Notes under the pieces: model-generated
Seen by the model: the letters and a program-made list of their open reading frames with translations, nothing else
What the model was told of the DNA's origin: nothing
Database searches by the model: none
Position numbers and translations under genes: made by a program
Assembly: GCF_000375465.1 (NCBI RefSeq)
Contig: NZ_AQXH01000001.1
Coordinates: 1,570,768-1,634,767 of the forward strand
Source of the DNA: Balneola vulgaris DSM 17893
GTDB lineage: Bacteria; Bacteroidota; Rhodothermia; Balneolales; Balneolaceae
Length of the DNA: 64,000 nucleotides
Direction: 5' to 3'
Shown here: positions 49,792-58,417 of the stretch, piece by piece
Numbering within the stretch: the first letter of the stretch is position 1
Layout: the number at the start of each line of letters is the position of its first letter

Positions 49792-50943
49792 ATGAAATCA
49801 TTCAGAACCACCCTATTCGCCCTATTTATGGTGCTTTTGATGTCTCCTACTACCTGGAGCCAACAAATTGACGCCAACCGAATGAACCGTGATATCAAGA
49901 TCATGGAAAATATACTCGGTGAAATGTTTAAAACTCATATGAGTAGCAACCGCAGCTCAAATACTGCTGTATTCTACTCTGAATTCTCGTCCGGATCGAG
50001 TAAAGCTAAAGGAACATACTTGCCGGGCTATGGCCTCATCTTCAACATTCAAAACAACACTAGTTTCTTAGTACGAAGCCAAGGGGAAGAATCTACATAC
50101 TCCTTCTACTATGGAAGTAATGGAAGTGAAGAAAATACCAAGGTGAGCGAGGAAGCCGTAGTTGAAAGAATGAAAGAGTTCTTGAAAGACTACGCCTCAA
50201 CCATTGGCCAGCTAAAAGATGACGAACATGTGATGCTAATTTATGGCTCAGGTAAGAATAACCGTTTACGCGAACTGGTATATATAACATCAGATGGTAA
50301 GCCATCTACCAAACCAAAAGAAAAAACACTTCCTGTTATTTCGGCTTCTGCTACCAAAAAAGACTTAGAAGCATACCGTGCTGGAAAACTTAATAGCAAC
50401 GCATTCAATAGTCGCATAAAAATTGCAGCTGCTCAAGATAGAGAGTACATGGACTTAAAAGTTATGAGCAACATCTTTGAGACGGCTCTGCGCGAGCAAG
50501 ACGAGGAAAGCTTCCGCTTAACAGGTGGTGCCAGCTATATGATGCTCGACAACTTTGGGGCTATTTTCAACCTTGAAACGATGTATCGTTCTTCACGAAA
50601 CACTTTCTTCCCTGCACGCACTTACAGCCTATCTGGTGGGCAAGTATCGGTTTCATTAAATGAAGAGAAAAGTGATGAAGTAGAAGATATGGAAGCCAAA
50701 ATTGAAGAGGCATTCGAAGCACTAAAAATGAATTTAAAAGAGTACCTCGTTGACTATGGCCGAACGGTGAACTCCGTTAAAAGCGATCAGTACATCTTAG
50801 CAACCGTCACTATACGAGGGCGCTACAATGACATTCCAGAACGTATGGATGTTCAAGTGAAGAAGTCGGTATTAGAACAAGTAGACAAAGGACAGCTGAG
50901 CAGAGATGCCGCTATCAAGCAAGTTATTATAACTGAATACTAG
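49792..50943 (+). CDS. Secreted protein with two tandem copies of an unrecognised domain
   Basis: 383 residues with a signal peptide (about 1-24, TTWSQ). I do not know the family. The mature part is a tandem duplication: copy 1 at about 33-211 and copy 2 at about 220-380. Matching segments are DIKIMENILGEM (34-45) with DLKVMSNIFETA (221-232), GLIFN (81-85) with GAIFN (256-260), and MKEFLKDYASTIGQLKDDEHV (shared core LK-x-YL/FL..DY..T at 127-147) with LKEYLVDYGRTVNSVKSDQY (315-334). The tails after KK (KKDLEAYRAGKL, KKSVLEQVDKGQL) match as well. As third gene of a sigma/anti-sigma operon it may sense or answer envelope stress. Confidence 0.75.
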   Translation: MKSFRTTLFALFMVLLMSPTTWSQQIDANRMNRDIKIMENILGEMFKTHMSSNRSSNTAVFYSEFSSGSSKAKGTYLPGYGLIFNIQNNTSFLVRSQGEESTYSFYYGSNGSEENTKVSEEAVVERMKEFLKDYASTIGQLKDDEHVMLIYGSGKNNRLRELVYITSDGKPSTKPKEKTLPVISASATKKDLEAYRAGKLNSNAFNSRIKIAAAQDREYMDLKVMSNIFETALREQDEESFRLTGGASYMMLDNFGAIFNLETMYRSSRNTFFPARTYSLSGGQVSVSLNEEKSDEVEDMEAKIEEAFEALKMNLKEYLVDYGRTVNSVKSDQYILATVTIRGRYNDIPERMDVQVKKSVLEQVDKGQLSRDAAIKQVIITEY

Positions 50944-50962
50944 AATAGAGCAGATCATATCG

Positions 50963-50995
50963 AGCCGCATACGTTGAATCGTGTGCGGCTTTTTT
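50963..50995 (+). terminator. Terminator of the second sigma operon
   Basis: AGCCGCATACG (50963-50973) pairs with CGTGTGCGGCT (50980-50990), one G-T wobble, followed by six T. The T-run overlaps the aat stop codon (50994-50996) on the opposite strand. Confidence 0.92.
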
Positions 50996-51584
50996 ATGCT
51001 GGCCATTTAAAGGAAGCTGATACCTTAAGTGCTCGATCGAGTCTTTCTTCATATTCTTCAGCATCTATCTCTATACAACCAAACTGCGCTAAGTGATCGG
51101 TGTAGAATTGTGTATCCCAAAGTACAAACCCATTCGCTTTCAATATTTGATGGCAATAATACAACGCCACCTTATCCATCTCTTTTGCACGCTGAAACAT
51201 GCTCTCACCAAAAAATGCCCCTTGTAGCGACACTCCATATAAACCGCCTGCTAATTCCCCATCTTTATATATCTCTACAGAATGAGCGTGCCCTGCCTGA
51301 TGAAGCACATCGTATGAATTGATGATGAGGTCATTTATCCACGTCGAGTTTCGATCTGCACACGCTTTCACTACTGCTCTGAATTGGTTATTCACTTTCA
51401 CCTCAAAGTGATGTTGGCGTATAAGTCTTCGTAAATTTTTGGATGCATGAAAACCCTCAATGGGAATGATCCCCCGCTGTGAAGCTGAATACCAATCCAC
51501 ACTCTTATCCTCTTTCGAGTCTGCCATTGGGAAAATCCCTTGAGAGTAGGCTTGAAGTAATATTTCTGGGGAAATGATTTTCAT
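50994..51584 (-). CDS. aat: Leucyl/phenylalanyl-tRNA-protein transferase (Aat)
   Basis: Attaches Leu or Phe from tRNA to the N-terminus of proteins with basic first residues, marking them for ClpAP (N-degron pathway). The 196-residue protein matches Aat throughout: SQGIFPMAD near 14, WYSASQRGIIPIEGFHASKNLRRLIR near 31-56, STWINDLIINSYDVLHQAGHAHSVEIY near 78-105, LAGGLYGVSLQGAFFGESMF near 110-130, and LWDTQFYTDHLAQFGCIEI near 155-173. The common DCQ is DTQ here. Its stop overlaps the T-run of the converging terminator. Confidence 0.94.
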   Translation of the reverse strand: MKIISPEILLQAYSQGIFPMADSKEDKSVDWYSASQRGIIPIEGFHASKNLRRLIRQHHFEVKVNNQFRAVVKACADRNSTWINDLIINSYDVLHQAGHAHSVEIYKDGELAGGLYGVSLQGAFFGESMFQRAKEMDKVALYYCHQILKANGFVLWDTQFYTDHLAQFGCIEIDAEEYEERLDRALKVSASFKWPA

Positions 51585-51597
51585 ACATGAACAAAAT

Positions 51598-51636
51598 AAA
51601 AAAAGCAGCTGGATTCTTCACCCAACTGCTTTTTAT
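51598..51636 (-). terminator. Terminator of the metalloprotease gene
   Basis: AAAAGCAG (51601-51608) pairs with CTGCTTTT (51626-51633), with an inner TGG/CCA. On the minus strand seven T follow (complement of 51598-51604). It sits between the metalloprotease stop and the aat start. A T-run on the plus strand could make it act in both directions. Confidence 0.85.
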
Positions 51637-51652
51637 TACATCGAAATAGGTA

Positions 51653-54067
51653 TTAGAAATCGCAATACATCATTGGTGCTGAACCAATTGGAGAACCCGG
51701 AGGTGTTGATTGTACACGCGGCACACTAAACTCTTCTGGGTTACTTAGATAATGCTTAATCAACAAAGACGACTGCTTAGCCATCACGTTATTTGGTTGT
51801 TTCTTGAACATCTCATTCAGCTCCATCAGCTTATTGTACACAATCGCTTTTGTAAGCGGGTTTGATTGTCCTGATGCATGTAATCGAATCATGTTTGTTA
51901 CTACTAGGTGATTCACAACTTGTTGAATTGAACCTAGGTATCCATTTTTCGCCTTAGCATTCCATGTAGCATTCACTAATGCATCGATGGTTTCTTCTAA
52001 ACTTAAATTGTTATCTCGAGCACCATACTCAACTAAGCGATTCGCTCTTTGAGGATGTAGTATCAAACTGATAGGCAAATTGGCTGCCATTTCAGCAATA
52101 CCTAAGGCATCCATACTTGGCCCCGTATTTCCACTAAACAGTTCGCGAGAACCAGAAACACCCGCTGGGCGTGGAGGTATGAGATCTAATAAGTTCTCAG
52201 GCACGGCTAATACTTCAGGATCGATAGCTTTTAGCATTTCTTGAAGTGCAGCACGTTGAGTTTTAGCATCAACAATTTGTTGATCTGGCTGATTGTCGCC
52301 ACGTAGTTTGTAGTAGTAGTCTAAGCCACCAATTAATTTTACAGTACCCTCTAGCTGATAACGGTGAAATAGGTAAATCGGAACTAGCACATCTTCTAAT
52401 TCAGACATCGACATGCCCGGCCTGATATTCGCCTTTCCAAAGTTATCGAGTGCAATCTCACGCACCTTAAGAATATGAGATAGTTGGCTTACAGGGTCTT
52501 TACCATACTCCCATAAATGAGCATATGGATGAGCGCCGCCTTGTGGACGAGCATCACTATCCGAGATATACTTTAAGCCACGCTCATGAGCATTCTCAAG
52601 AATTTCATTCAGCGCCTCAGCCTCGTTTGTGCCCTCTGGGAAATCTTGGTATCCGAAAGCAATGGTCACCTTATCCCACTCACCGATGCCGTCATCATAA
52701 GCATCCGATAAGTCTAATTTCCCATTTTTGATATCAACTTTTGGATGTGGGTAATCCATAACTGAAGCGCGGTCGTTTACACTTGAAGCAAAATTGTGGA
52801 AGATTCCCAATGTGTGACCAATTTCATGTGCAGAAAGCTGACGAATACGAGCTAATGCCATTTCCATCATTTGAGGATCGTCTTCATTACCTTCCTCGAA
52901 TGGTGCAAGCAATCCTTGAGCAATCATATAATCTTGACGAACACGTAACGAGCCAAGCAGAACATTTCCTTTGATGATTTCACCCGTTCTTGGATCGGTT
53001 ACTGAACCACCGTACGACCAACCTCTTGTTGAGCGATGCACCCAGTTAATTACGTTATACCGAATATCTAGTGGATGTGCATCATCTGGTAATACCTTTA
53101 CTTGGAATGCATCTTTGTAACCAGCGGCCTCAAAGGCTTGATTCCACCATCTCCCCCCTTCTAATAACGCACTTCTCACAGGTTCAGGTGTACCATTATC
53201 TAAGTAATACACAATAGGCTCAACCGCTTCACTTACTTTCGCACTTGGGTTTTTCTTCTGAAGGCGGTGACGATTGATAAATCGTTTAACCATCGGCTCA
53301 TCAATAGGCGTTGCATAATCAGCGTATGAAGTAGCATAGAAACCACCGCGTGGATCAAATACACGAGGCTCATAGTTATCATCCGGTAATTCAATAAATG
53401 AATGATGCGTTCTTATCGTAATGGCCGTTGGATCGGGTACTACAGAACGTACATATCTTCCAGGGTTACTTCCAGCAAAGGTAAGCATCACTTCAAACTC
53501 AGAGTTCTTAGGGAAGTTAAACGTGCCTTCGGCATAAAGAGCTGAACGGTTCTTGTCTAGGTTAAATGAACCTTCACCCATTCCCCGTAAACGCCCAGAT
53601 ACATTGTGGGAGTCGCGTACTAAAAACGGAGTTAAGTCGATTAGATATGAGCCATTTTCTTGTGCTTCGATCTTGAATGCGTGAATCACACTTGAAGCAA
53701 ATGCTTCTTTTACGGACTTCTTTTCTAGCTCGTTATCTGATTTTGCTATATAGTCTAAGTTTGGCTGAATCAATAATAACTTAGGGCCGCGCTTTTCGAA
53801 GTACACTACTCGTTCGCCACCTTGTTGGCTACGGTCTAGCCCGATATCGTTTGAGCCTACACCAGCTGCTAAATAATTAGCATATAAGAATTCTTGGTTA
53901 AGCTCATCTACTTTCAACCAAAGTTTATCGTTCTCTTGGTCGTAGTAGTAGTCGAAGAAACCATTAGTGGCCTTCAACCCATTTGTTTTTTCCTTAATAG
54001 TAGGTGTTTGTGCCACGGCTTCAAGCGATACAAAAGCCAATAGCATCAATAGTAACAGTTTTTTCAT
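51653..54067 (-). CDS. Secreted zinc-dependent metalloprotease (DUF5117/DUF4953 type)
   Basis: 804 residues with a signal peptide (about 1-20, AVAQ). The N-terminal half is a beta-rich domain of the DUF5117/5118 type (about 30-270). The protease core has the extended zinc motif HEIGHTLGIFH at 414-424 (HExxHxxGxxH, metzincin form) and a Met-turn SVMDYP at 435-440. A helical C-terminal part (about 540-760) follows. Members are widespread in Bacteroidota and Balneolota, and their substrates are unknown. It has its own terminator; the 220-base gap upstream (54068-54287) contains no gene and holds the symporter terminator. Confidence 0.88.
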   Translation of the reverse strand: MKKLLLLMLLAFVSLEAVAQTPTIKEKTNGLKATNGFFDYYYDQENDKLWLKVDELNQEFLYANYLAAGVGSNDIGLDRSQQGGERVVYFEKRGPKLLLIQPNLDYIAKSDNELEKKSVKEAFASSVIHAFKIEAQENGSYLIDLTPFLVRDSHNVSGRLRGMGEGSFNLDKNRSALYAEGTFNFPKNSEFEVMLTFAGSNPGRYVRSVVPDPTAITIRTHHSFIELPDDNYEPRVFDPRGGFYATSYADYATPIDEPMVKRFINRHRLQKKNPSAKVSEAVEPIVYYLDNGTPEPVRSALLEGGRWWNQAFEAAGYKDAFQVKVLPDDAHPLDIRYNVINWVHRSTRGWSYGGSVTDPRTGEIIKGNVLLGSLRVRQDYMIAQGLLAPFEEGNEDDPQMMEMALARIRQLSAHEIGHTLGIFHNFASSVNDRASVMDYPHPKVDIKNGKLDLSDAYDDGIGEWDKVTIAFGYQDFPEGTNEAEALNEILENAHERGLKYISDSDARPQGGAHPYAHLWEYGKDPVSQLSHILKVREIALDNFGKANIRPGMSMSELEDVLVPIYLFHRYQLEGTVKLIGGLDYYYKLRGDNQPDQQIVDAKTQRAALQEMLKAIDPEVLAVPENLLDLIPPRPAGVSGSRELFSGNTGPSMDALGIAEMAANLPISLILHPQRANRLVEYGARDNNLSLEETIDALVNATWNAKAKNGYLGSIQQVVNHLVVTNMIRLHASGQSNPLTKAIVYNKLMELNEMFKKQPNNVMAKQSSLLIKHYLSNPEEFSVPRVQSTPPGSPIGSAPMMYCDF

Positions 54068-54236
54068 CGTAGGTATCTAGTTTGAATTATTCCCGAGCCA
54101 CAAAGTAATAGCTTTTGATGGGGTTTAAAAACAAAGAGGTAAGCTTTTACAGATTTGAATTTCCTATAACGCTCACTAGCGAATCGCCTACCTACAACTT
54201 TTACAGCTATTTGTGGAAACCATATACCCAAAACAA

Positions 54237-54266
54237 AACGAGCCCTGATGTAATCAGAGCTCGTTA
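54237..54266 (-). terminator. Terminator of the AGCS symporter gene
   Basis: AACGAGC (54237-54243) pairs with GCTCGTT (54259-54265); CTGAT (54245-54249) pairs with ATCAG (54253-54257) inside. The following minus-strand tail is T-rich (TTTTGTTTT). It lies 22 bases past the symporter stop. Confidence 0.75.
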
Positions 54267-54287
54267 AAATTGTTACTTCAAAACCTT

Positions 54288-55622
54288 TTAGAGGATCTCC
54301 TTGCTTTCCATGCGGCTGAAGTAATCTCGTGCAGCAGCCATTACTTTAGGCGATAGAAGAATAGCCACCGTCATTGTTGGGATAGCCATTAGAGCAAACA
54401 TCCCGTCCGTAAAGTTTAATACCGCTTGAATGGTAGCAACCGATCCGAAAATGATGGCCCCAGCATAGAAGAAGTTAAAATATTTCTGCTTATCAGCACC
54501 AATTAGGAAACCAAGACATTTCGTACTGTAGTATGAATAAGTAAAGAGAGAACTGAATCCGAAGATCAATACACAGAAAATAAGGAGGTATACACCCATT
54601 GGGCCAATCGCAGCTTCAAATGCGGAAGCTGTTAGGGTAATTCCATTTTCGTCTCCAGATTGCCAAACACCCGTTACAAGAATAGCTAAGGCTGTCATTG
54701 TACATACCACTAGCGTATCGATGAATGGGCCCATCATAGCAACCAATCCTTCACGTACCGGCTCTTTTGTTTTGGCCGCACCATGTGCCAGTGTTGCTGT
54801 ACCAATACCAGCTTCGTTGCTAAAGGCCGCACGTTTGGTTCCATGTACTATCAACGCTCCTAAAGCACCACCCATAGTAGATTGTGCTGTAAATGCATCC
54901 GTAAAAATGAGCGCAAATGTACTACCCAATACTTCAATGTTCATTCCAATGATGACCAACACACAAGCTACATAAATCACAACCATAGCTGGCACCATTT
55001 TAGAAGCAACCTTACCAATGCGTTTGATACCTCCAAATATTACTAAGGATACAATAGCTAGAATTACAATTCCGCTTATTAAATCACTGGTAAAATGGTT
55101 CGCTGGATCTGTAAAACCATTCGGAACTAATACAAAATCTCTTACAATTTGTGTGACTTGATTTGCTTGGAAAATAGGTAGCGGGCCAAATAAACCTGCA
55201 ATTGCAAACAGGGCCGCTAAGGGCTTCCACTTCTTGCCTAATCCTTCCATAATCATGTACATGGTACCACCCTGAATATTCCCTTCAGAATCTTTTCCGC
55301 GATACATGATACTTAGCGTACATGTGAAGAACTTGGTTGCCATTCCTACAATAGCACTTACCCACATCCAGAATACAGCGCCTGGTCCACCAATAGCTAT
55401 TGCCACAGCAACACCACTAATGTTTCCTAGCCCAACGGTAGCGGCTAGTGCACTTGCCAGAGCTTCAAAATGGCTGATATCTCCAGGATCGTTGGGGTCA
55501 TCGTATTTACCCCTTAAAATATTGATGGAGTGAAAGAAATATCGATATGGGATGAAGCGTGAATACAGAAGGAAGTATAATCCCCCGCCAACTAACAGTA
55601 TTACGAGTGGGGTGCCCCACAT
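54288..55622 (-). CDS. Sodium:alanine symporter (AGCS family)
   Basis: A 444-residue inner-membrane importer of alanine or glycine with Na+. Family marks are GTPLVILLVGGGLYF at the start, ALASALAATVGLGNISGVAVAIAIGGPGAVFWMWVSA near 54-90, GTMYMI near 118, and HGTKRAAFSNEAGIGTATLAHGAAKT near 262-287. The start ATG at 55620-55622 is directly before the conserved WGTPLV. In-frame codons upstream read LETIDKILAAFSSF, which looks like the true AGCS N-terminus, but only non-standard starts (CTG at 55662-55664, ATT) are in frame before a stop at 55680-55682. The real start is thus unclear. Confidence 0.92.
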   Translation of the reverse strand: MWGTPLVILLVGGGLYFLLYSRFIPYRYFFHSINILRGKYDDPNDPGDISHFEALASALAATVGLGNISGVAVAIAIGGPGAVFWMWVSAIVGMATKFFTCTLSIMYRGKDSEGNIQGGTMYMIMEGLGKKWKPLAALFAIAGLFGPLPIFQANQVTQIVRDFVLVPNGFTDPANHFTSDLISGIVILAIVSLVIFGGIKRIGKVASKMVPAMVVIYVACVLVIIGMNIEVLGSTFALIFTDAFTAQSTMGGALGALIVHGTKRAAFSNEAGIGTATLAHGAAKTKEPVREGLVAMMGPFIDTLVVCTMTALAILVTGVWQSGDENGITLTASAFEAAIGPMGVYLLIFCVLIFGFSSLFTYSYYSTKCLGFLIGADKQKYFNFFYAGAIIFGSVATIQAVLNFTDGMFALMAIPTMTVAILLSPKVMAAARDYFSRMESKEIL

Positions 55623-55808
55623 GAATGATGAAAAGGCCGCTAAAATTTTATCTATGGTTTCCAGAGTTCTACCGTTTTGTTATTAAAGTGATTGAAGTAC
55701 CGAAAATAACTCAGAATATTCAAGAATGGTATGTAAACATTTTGAAACTAAGATATTTGAATTATTTCGTTATTCTCTGATTCAGATTCCCATAACTATT
55801 CCACGAAG

Positions 55809-56690
55809 TTGCAAAACTCTTACACCTTTATTGTAAACGCTAATTCCAATAGTGGGCGGGCTGCCACTACCATCAAGCGTGCCACTCTTTTGATACGGAA
55901 TCGTTTCCCAGATGCTAGTATTTTGTTTACTAGCGAACCAACCAAGCTTACACAATGGGCTGCTGAAGCAGCAACACATTCGAATATCGTTGTTGCTTGC
56001 GGTGGTGATGGAACCATGCAAAGTGTGGCTCGGGGACTATTGAACACTTCCGCAATTATGGGGGTAATCCCTATTGGAAGCGGAAACGACTTTGCCAAAG
56101 CTATGGGACTTCCAACCCATCAAAACATCGCCTATTATTTAGACATGCTGCTTCAGCACCGAATGCGCCAAGTAGATGTGCCTACCGTAAATGGAGAAGC
56201 TTTTATAAATACCTTGGGTATAGGCTTTGATGGACTTACCAATTTGTACGCCTCTCAGTTTTCCTTTCTTAAAGGTGCACTCAAATACACTATTGCTGGG
56301 TTGAAAGCATTTCTAACTGCTAAAACCTTTAGCCTGCATTCATGGGTTGGTGAAGAAGAAACCTTTCAAGATGTGTGGCTAGTAGCTATTGCCAACGGAA
56401 GTGTTGAAGGGGGGCGTTACATCATCTCTCCTCAATCCTCTAACCATGATGGGAAATTAGAGCTGATCGTCGTTCCTTCCTTCAATCGACTTAAACTAGG
56501 ATGGGCGTTTATTCAGCTCAGTTTAGGTAAACCTCTTACTTCCCCCTACCGACAGTTAAGTGAAGTACAACAAGTTCGTATCGCCACATCCACGGCACAG
56601 CCTATTCATCTAGACGGTGAGAATGGGCCTTATACTAAAGACTTTGAGATTTCTATAAGCCCAACTAAGCTAAAGGTAATTGGGGCTTAA
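55809..56690 (+). CDS. Diacylglycerol kinase-like lipid kinase
   Basis: Phosphorylates a lipid alcohol such as diacylglycerol, by family. The 293-residue protein has the DAGK catalytic fold: TFIVNANSNSGRA at 6-18, GGDGTM at 65-70, the ATP/Mg site GSGNDFAKAMGLP at 90-102, and LDGENGP near 272-278 in the C-terminal beta domain. The start is TTG at 55809; no ATG lies upstream in frame, and the domain begins right after it. It is divergent from the AGCS gene and its stop overlaps the marC-like stop by four bases. Confidence 0.88.
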   Translation: MQNSYTFIVNANSNSGRAATTIKRATLLIRNRFPDASILFTSEPTKLTQWAAEAATHSNIVVACGGDGTMQSVARGLLNTSAIMGVIPIGSGNDFAKAMGLPTHQNIAYYLDMLLQHRMRQVDVPTVNGEAFINTLGIGFDGLTNLYASQFSFLKGALKYTIAGLKAFLTAKTFSLHSWVGEEETFQDVWLVAIANGSVEGGRYIISPQSSNHDGKLELIVVPSFNRLKLGWAFIQLSLGKPLTSPYRQLSEVQQVRIATSTAQPIHLDGENGPYTKDFEISISPTKLKVIGA

Positions 56691-57361
56691 CCGATTCCGA
56701 AGAACTTCGCGATACCGTTGATGATGAACTGAACGCCAATAGCGAGTGCTATAAAACCCATTAATCGAGTAATCACAGTCATACCTGTTTTACCGATGAG
56801 CTTATTCAAGCGAGGGGCAACACTTAAAATACCCCAAGCTACCAGAGCTGTTAAAAATACGGCGACCCCATTTACGATGTAATCGAAGAGTCCCGCTGCT
56901 TGTGAACCGAAACCAATCACAACGGCGATACTTCCAGGCCCAGATAATAGAGGCATAGCTAGCGGACTGAAACTTACGTCTTCTTTGTCCATCGCTGCTT
57001 CTTGATCTTCTTTAGTAAGCTTACGTCCCGATTTTTCTGGGTTCATCATCGAGAAGCCCGCACGCATAATGATGATACCCCCTGCAATTCTTATACCTGA
57101 TAGTGAAATCCCAAAAAAGCTAAGGATATAAGTACCTACAATTAAGAAGGTAATGAGCACACAAAACATATAAATAGATGCTTTTCGAGCAGTTCGTGCT
57201 GTTTCTTCCTCATCACTCCCATCGGTAAGGGATAAGAAAATCGGCATAGCGGTGAGGGGGTTCACCACCGAAAATAAGGAAGTAAAAGAGGCTACGAGCA
57301 AAGCTCCCGCTCCCATTACTTGGGTTGAAAAAGGAATTATATCTTTAAAAAATTCTTCCAT
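56687..57361 (-). CDS. MarC-family integral membrane protein
   Basis: 224 residues, six membrane helices. Family marks: FTSLFSVVNPLTAMPIFLSLT near 24-44, ARKASIYMFCVLI, GISLSGIRIAGGIIIMRAGFSMM near 84-104, FSPLAMPLLSGPGSIAVVIGFG near 131-152, and RLMGFIALAIGVQFIINGI at the end. MarC proteins were once linked to antibiotic resistance, but their transport role is not established. It diverges from the GAF protein gene. Confidence 0.9.
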   Translation of the reverse strand: MEEFFKDIIPFSTQVMGAGALLVASFTSLFSVVNPLTAMPIFLSLTDGSDEEETARTARKASIYMFCVLITFLIVGTYILSFFGISLSGIRIAGGIIIMRAGFSMMNPEKSGRKLTKEDQEAAMDKEDVSFSPLAMPLLSGPGSIAVVIGFGSQAAGLFDYIVNGVAVFLTALVAWGILSVAPRLNKLIGKTGMTVITRLMGFIALAIGVQFIINGIAKFFGIG

Positions 57362-57482
57362 AAGTGTTGAAGATACAGACTATTTCATGAATATTTTAGC
57401 TATTAATGTCACCTTTTATCAAAGCTTAACTTTATTATCATCCAATATCTTTTATTTTAGATTTCGAATCACAATAACGGTT

Positions 57483-57959
57483 ATGGATAACACAGAATCA
57501 ATTACTTTAAAGGATACACTTTTACCTCGGGTAGAAGCCATTGTTTCCCGCGATGTAACACAAAGCGAAAAGCTTTTCGCTATCTGTGAGCTGTTAGCCG
57601 ATGAAGTAGAGCATTTCGACTGGGTGGGTTTTTATATAGCCGACAAAGAAGTTCCGAACCAATTGGTTCTTGGACCTTTTGTAGGGCCCCCAACCAACCA
57701 TACTACCATTCCATATGGAAAAGGTATTTGTGGACAAGTAGCGCTAAGCCATTCCACCTATGTATCTCAGGATGTACACGCTGAAGAAAACTACTTATCG
57801 TGTAGCCCAAGTGTTCAGTCCGAGATTGTGGTGCCTATTTTAAAAAACGGGAACTTCGTAGCCCAAATTGATATAGATTCTAATATTAAGCATTCCATCA
57901 GCGATGCGAAGAAAGAATTACTAGAAGAAATCTGTACCTTACTTTCAAACGAATTTTAA
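57483..57959 (+). CDS. GAF-domain protein, free methionine-(R)-sulfoxide reductase-like
   Basis: 158 residues from ATG 57483. A longer open frame (from 57252) overlaps marC and lacks homology, so it was rejected. The GAF fold is complete: FDWVGFYIAD, LVLGPFVGPPTNHTTIPYGKGICGQVA and SPSVQSEIVVPIL. In E. coli fRMsr three cysteines act (84, 94, 118). Here two remain, Cys83 (GIC) and Cys107 (LSC, the catalytic position), while the first resolving Cys position reads TNHTTIP. The activity could still work with two cysteines, or this could be a relative with another ligand. It lies 13 bases upstream of the TerB-like gene. Confidence 0.85.
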   Translation: MDNTESITLKDTLLPRVEAIVSRDVTQSEKLFAICELLADEVEHFDWVGFYIADKEVPNQLVLGPFVGPPTNHTTIPYGKGICGQVALSHSTYVSQDVHAEENYLSCSPSVQSEIVVPILKNGNFVAQIDIDSNIKHSISDAKKELLEEICTLLSNEF

Positions 57960-57972
57960 CCTAATACTTATT

Positions 57973-58326
57973 ATGAGCTCTTACGCATTAACTGACGAAA
58001 CTTCTATTGACACCCTGATTTTTTGGATTGAAAGCACCGACGGAAGTATCTCGTATGAAGAACAAGAAACGGTGAAGCGTATTTTAGATAACATGAAATA
58101 CGACATGAACACATACCACAAAACTTTGTCTCAGATTAGTGCTATGGCTACTGATGATTTAAAGGTGATGGTGAAGGAAGCTATTGATCACATCAAAGGT
58201 TCGTTTTCGGATGATGGTAAGAAATTGACCTACAACTTACTTGAAGCTATTGCCGCTTGTGATGGTGGTATTTCAGATGCTGAAAAGGAAAAGCTCGACA
58301 GAATTAAAAGTGAATTCGGCATGTAA
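57973..58326 (+). CDS. TerB-like helical protein
   Basis: 117 residues, all-helical, with an acidic-motif pattern typical of TerB: STDGSISYEEQETVKRILDNM near 21-41 and AIAACDGGISDAEKEKLDRI near 92-111. TerB-type domains occur in membrane-linked stress and metal-response systems. No other ter gene is here, so no tellurite role should be inferred. It is co-transcribed with the GAF gene. Confidence 0.75.
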   Translation: MSSYALTDETSIDTLIFWIESTDGSISYEEQETVKRILDNMKYDMNTYHKTLSQISAMATDDLKVMVKEAIDHIKGSFSDDGKKLTYNLLEAIAACDGGISDAEKEKLDRIKSEFGM

Positions 58327-58353
58327 AGCATCCATTCATTTCTCGTTTAGATA

Positions 58354-58394
58354 TACAAAAAAAGGTGGAAGCATGAGCTTACCACCTTTTTTTA
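58354..58394. terminator. Bidirectional terminator between TerB-like and DUF6174 genes
   Basis: AAAAGGTGG (58360-58368) pairs with CCACCTTTT (58382-58390), with inner AAGC/GCTT and a one-base bulge. Long T-runs are present on both strands. Serves both converging genes. Confidence 0.9.
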
Positions 58395-58417
58395 TATCGA
58401 AGAATTAACAAAGCTGT

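Noticed and set aside
57252..57482. 77-codon N-terminal extension of the GAF protein
   Set aside because: It overlaps marC on the other strand, has no homology to GAF proteins, and the ATG at 57483 begins where the family begins.
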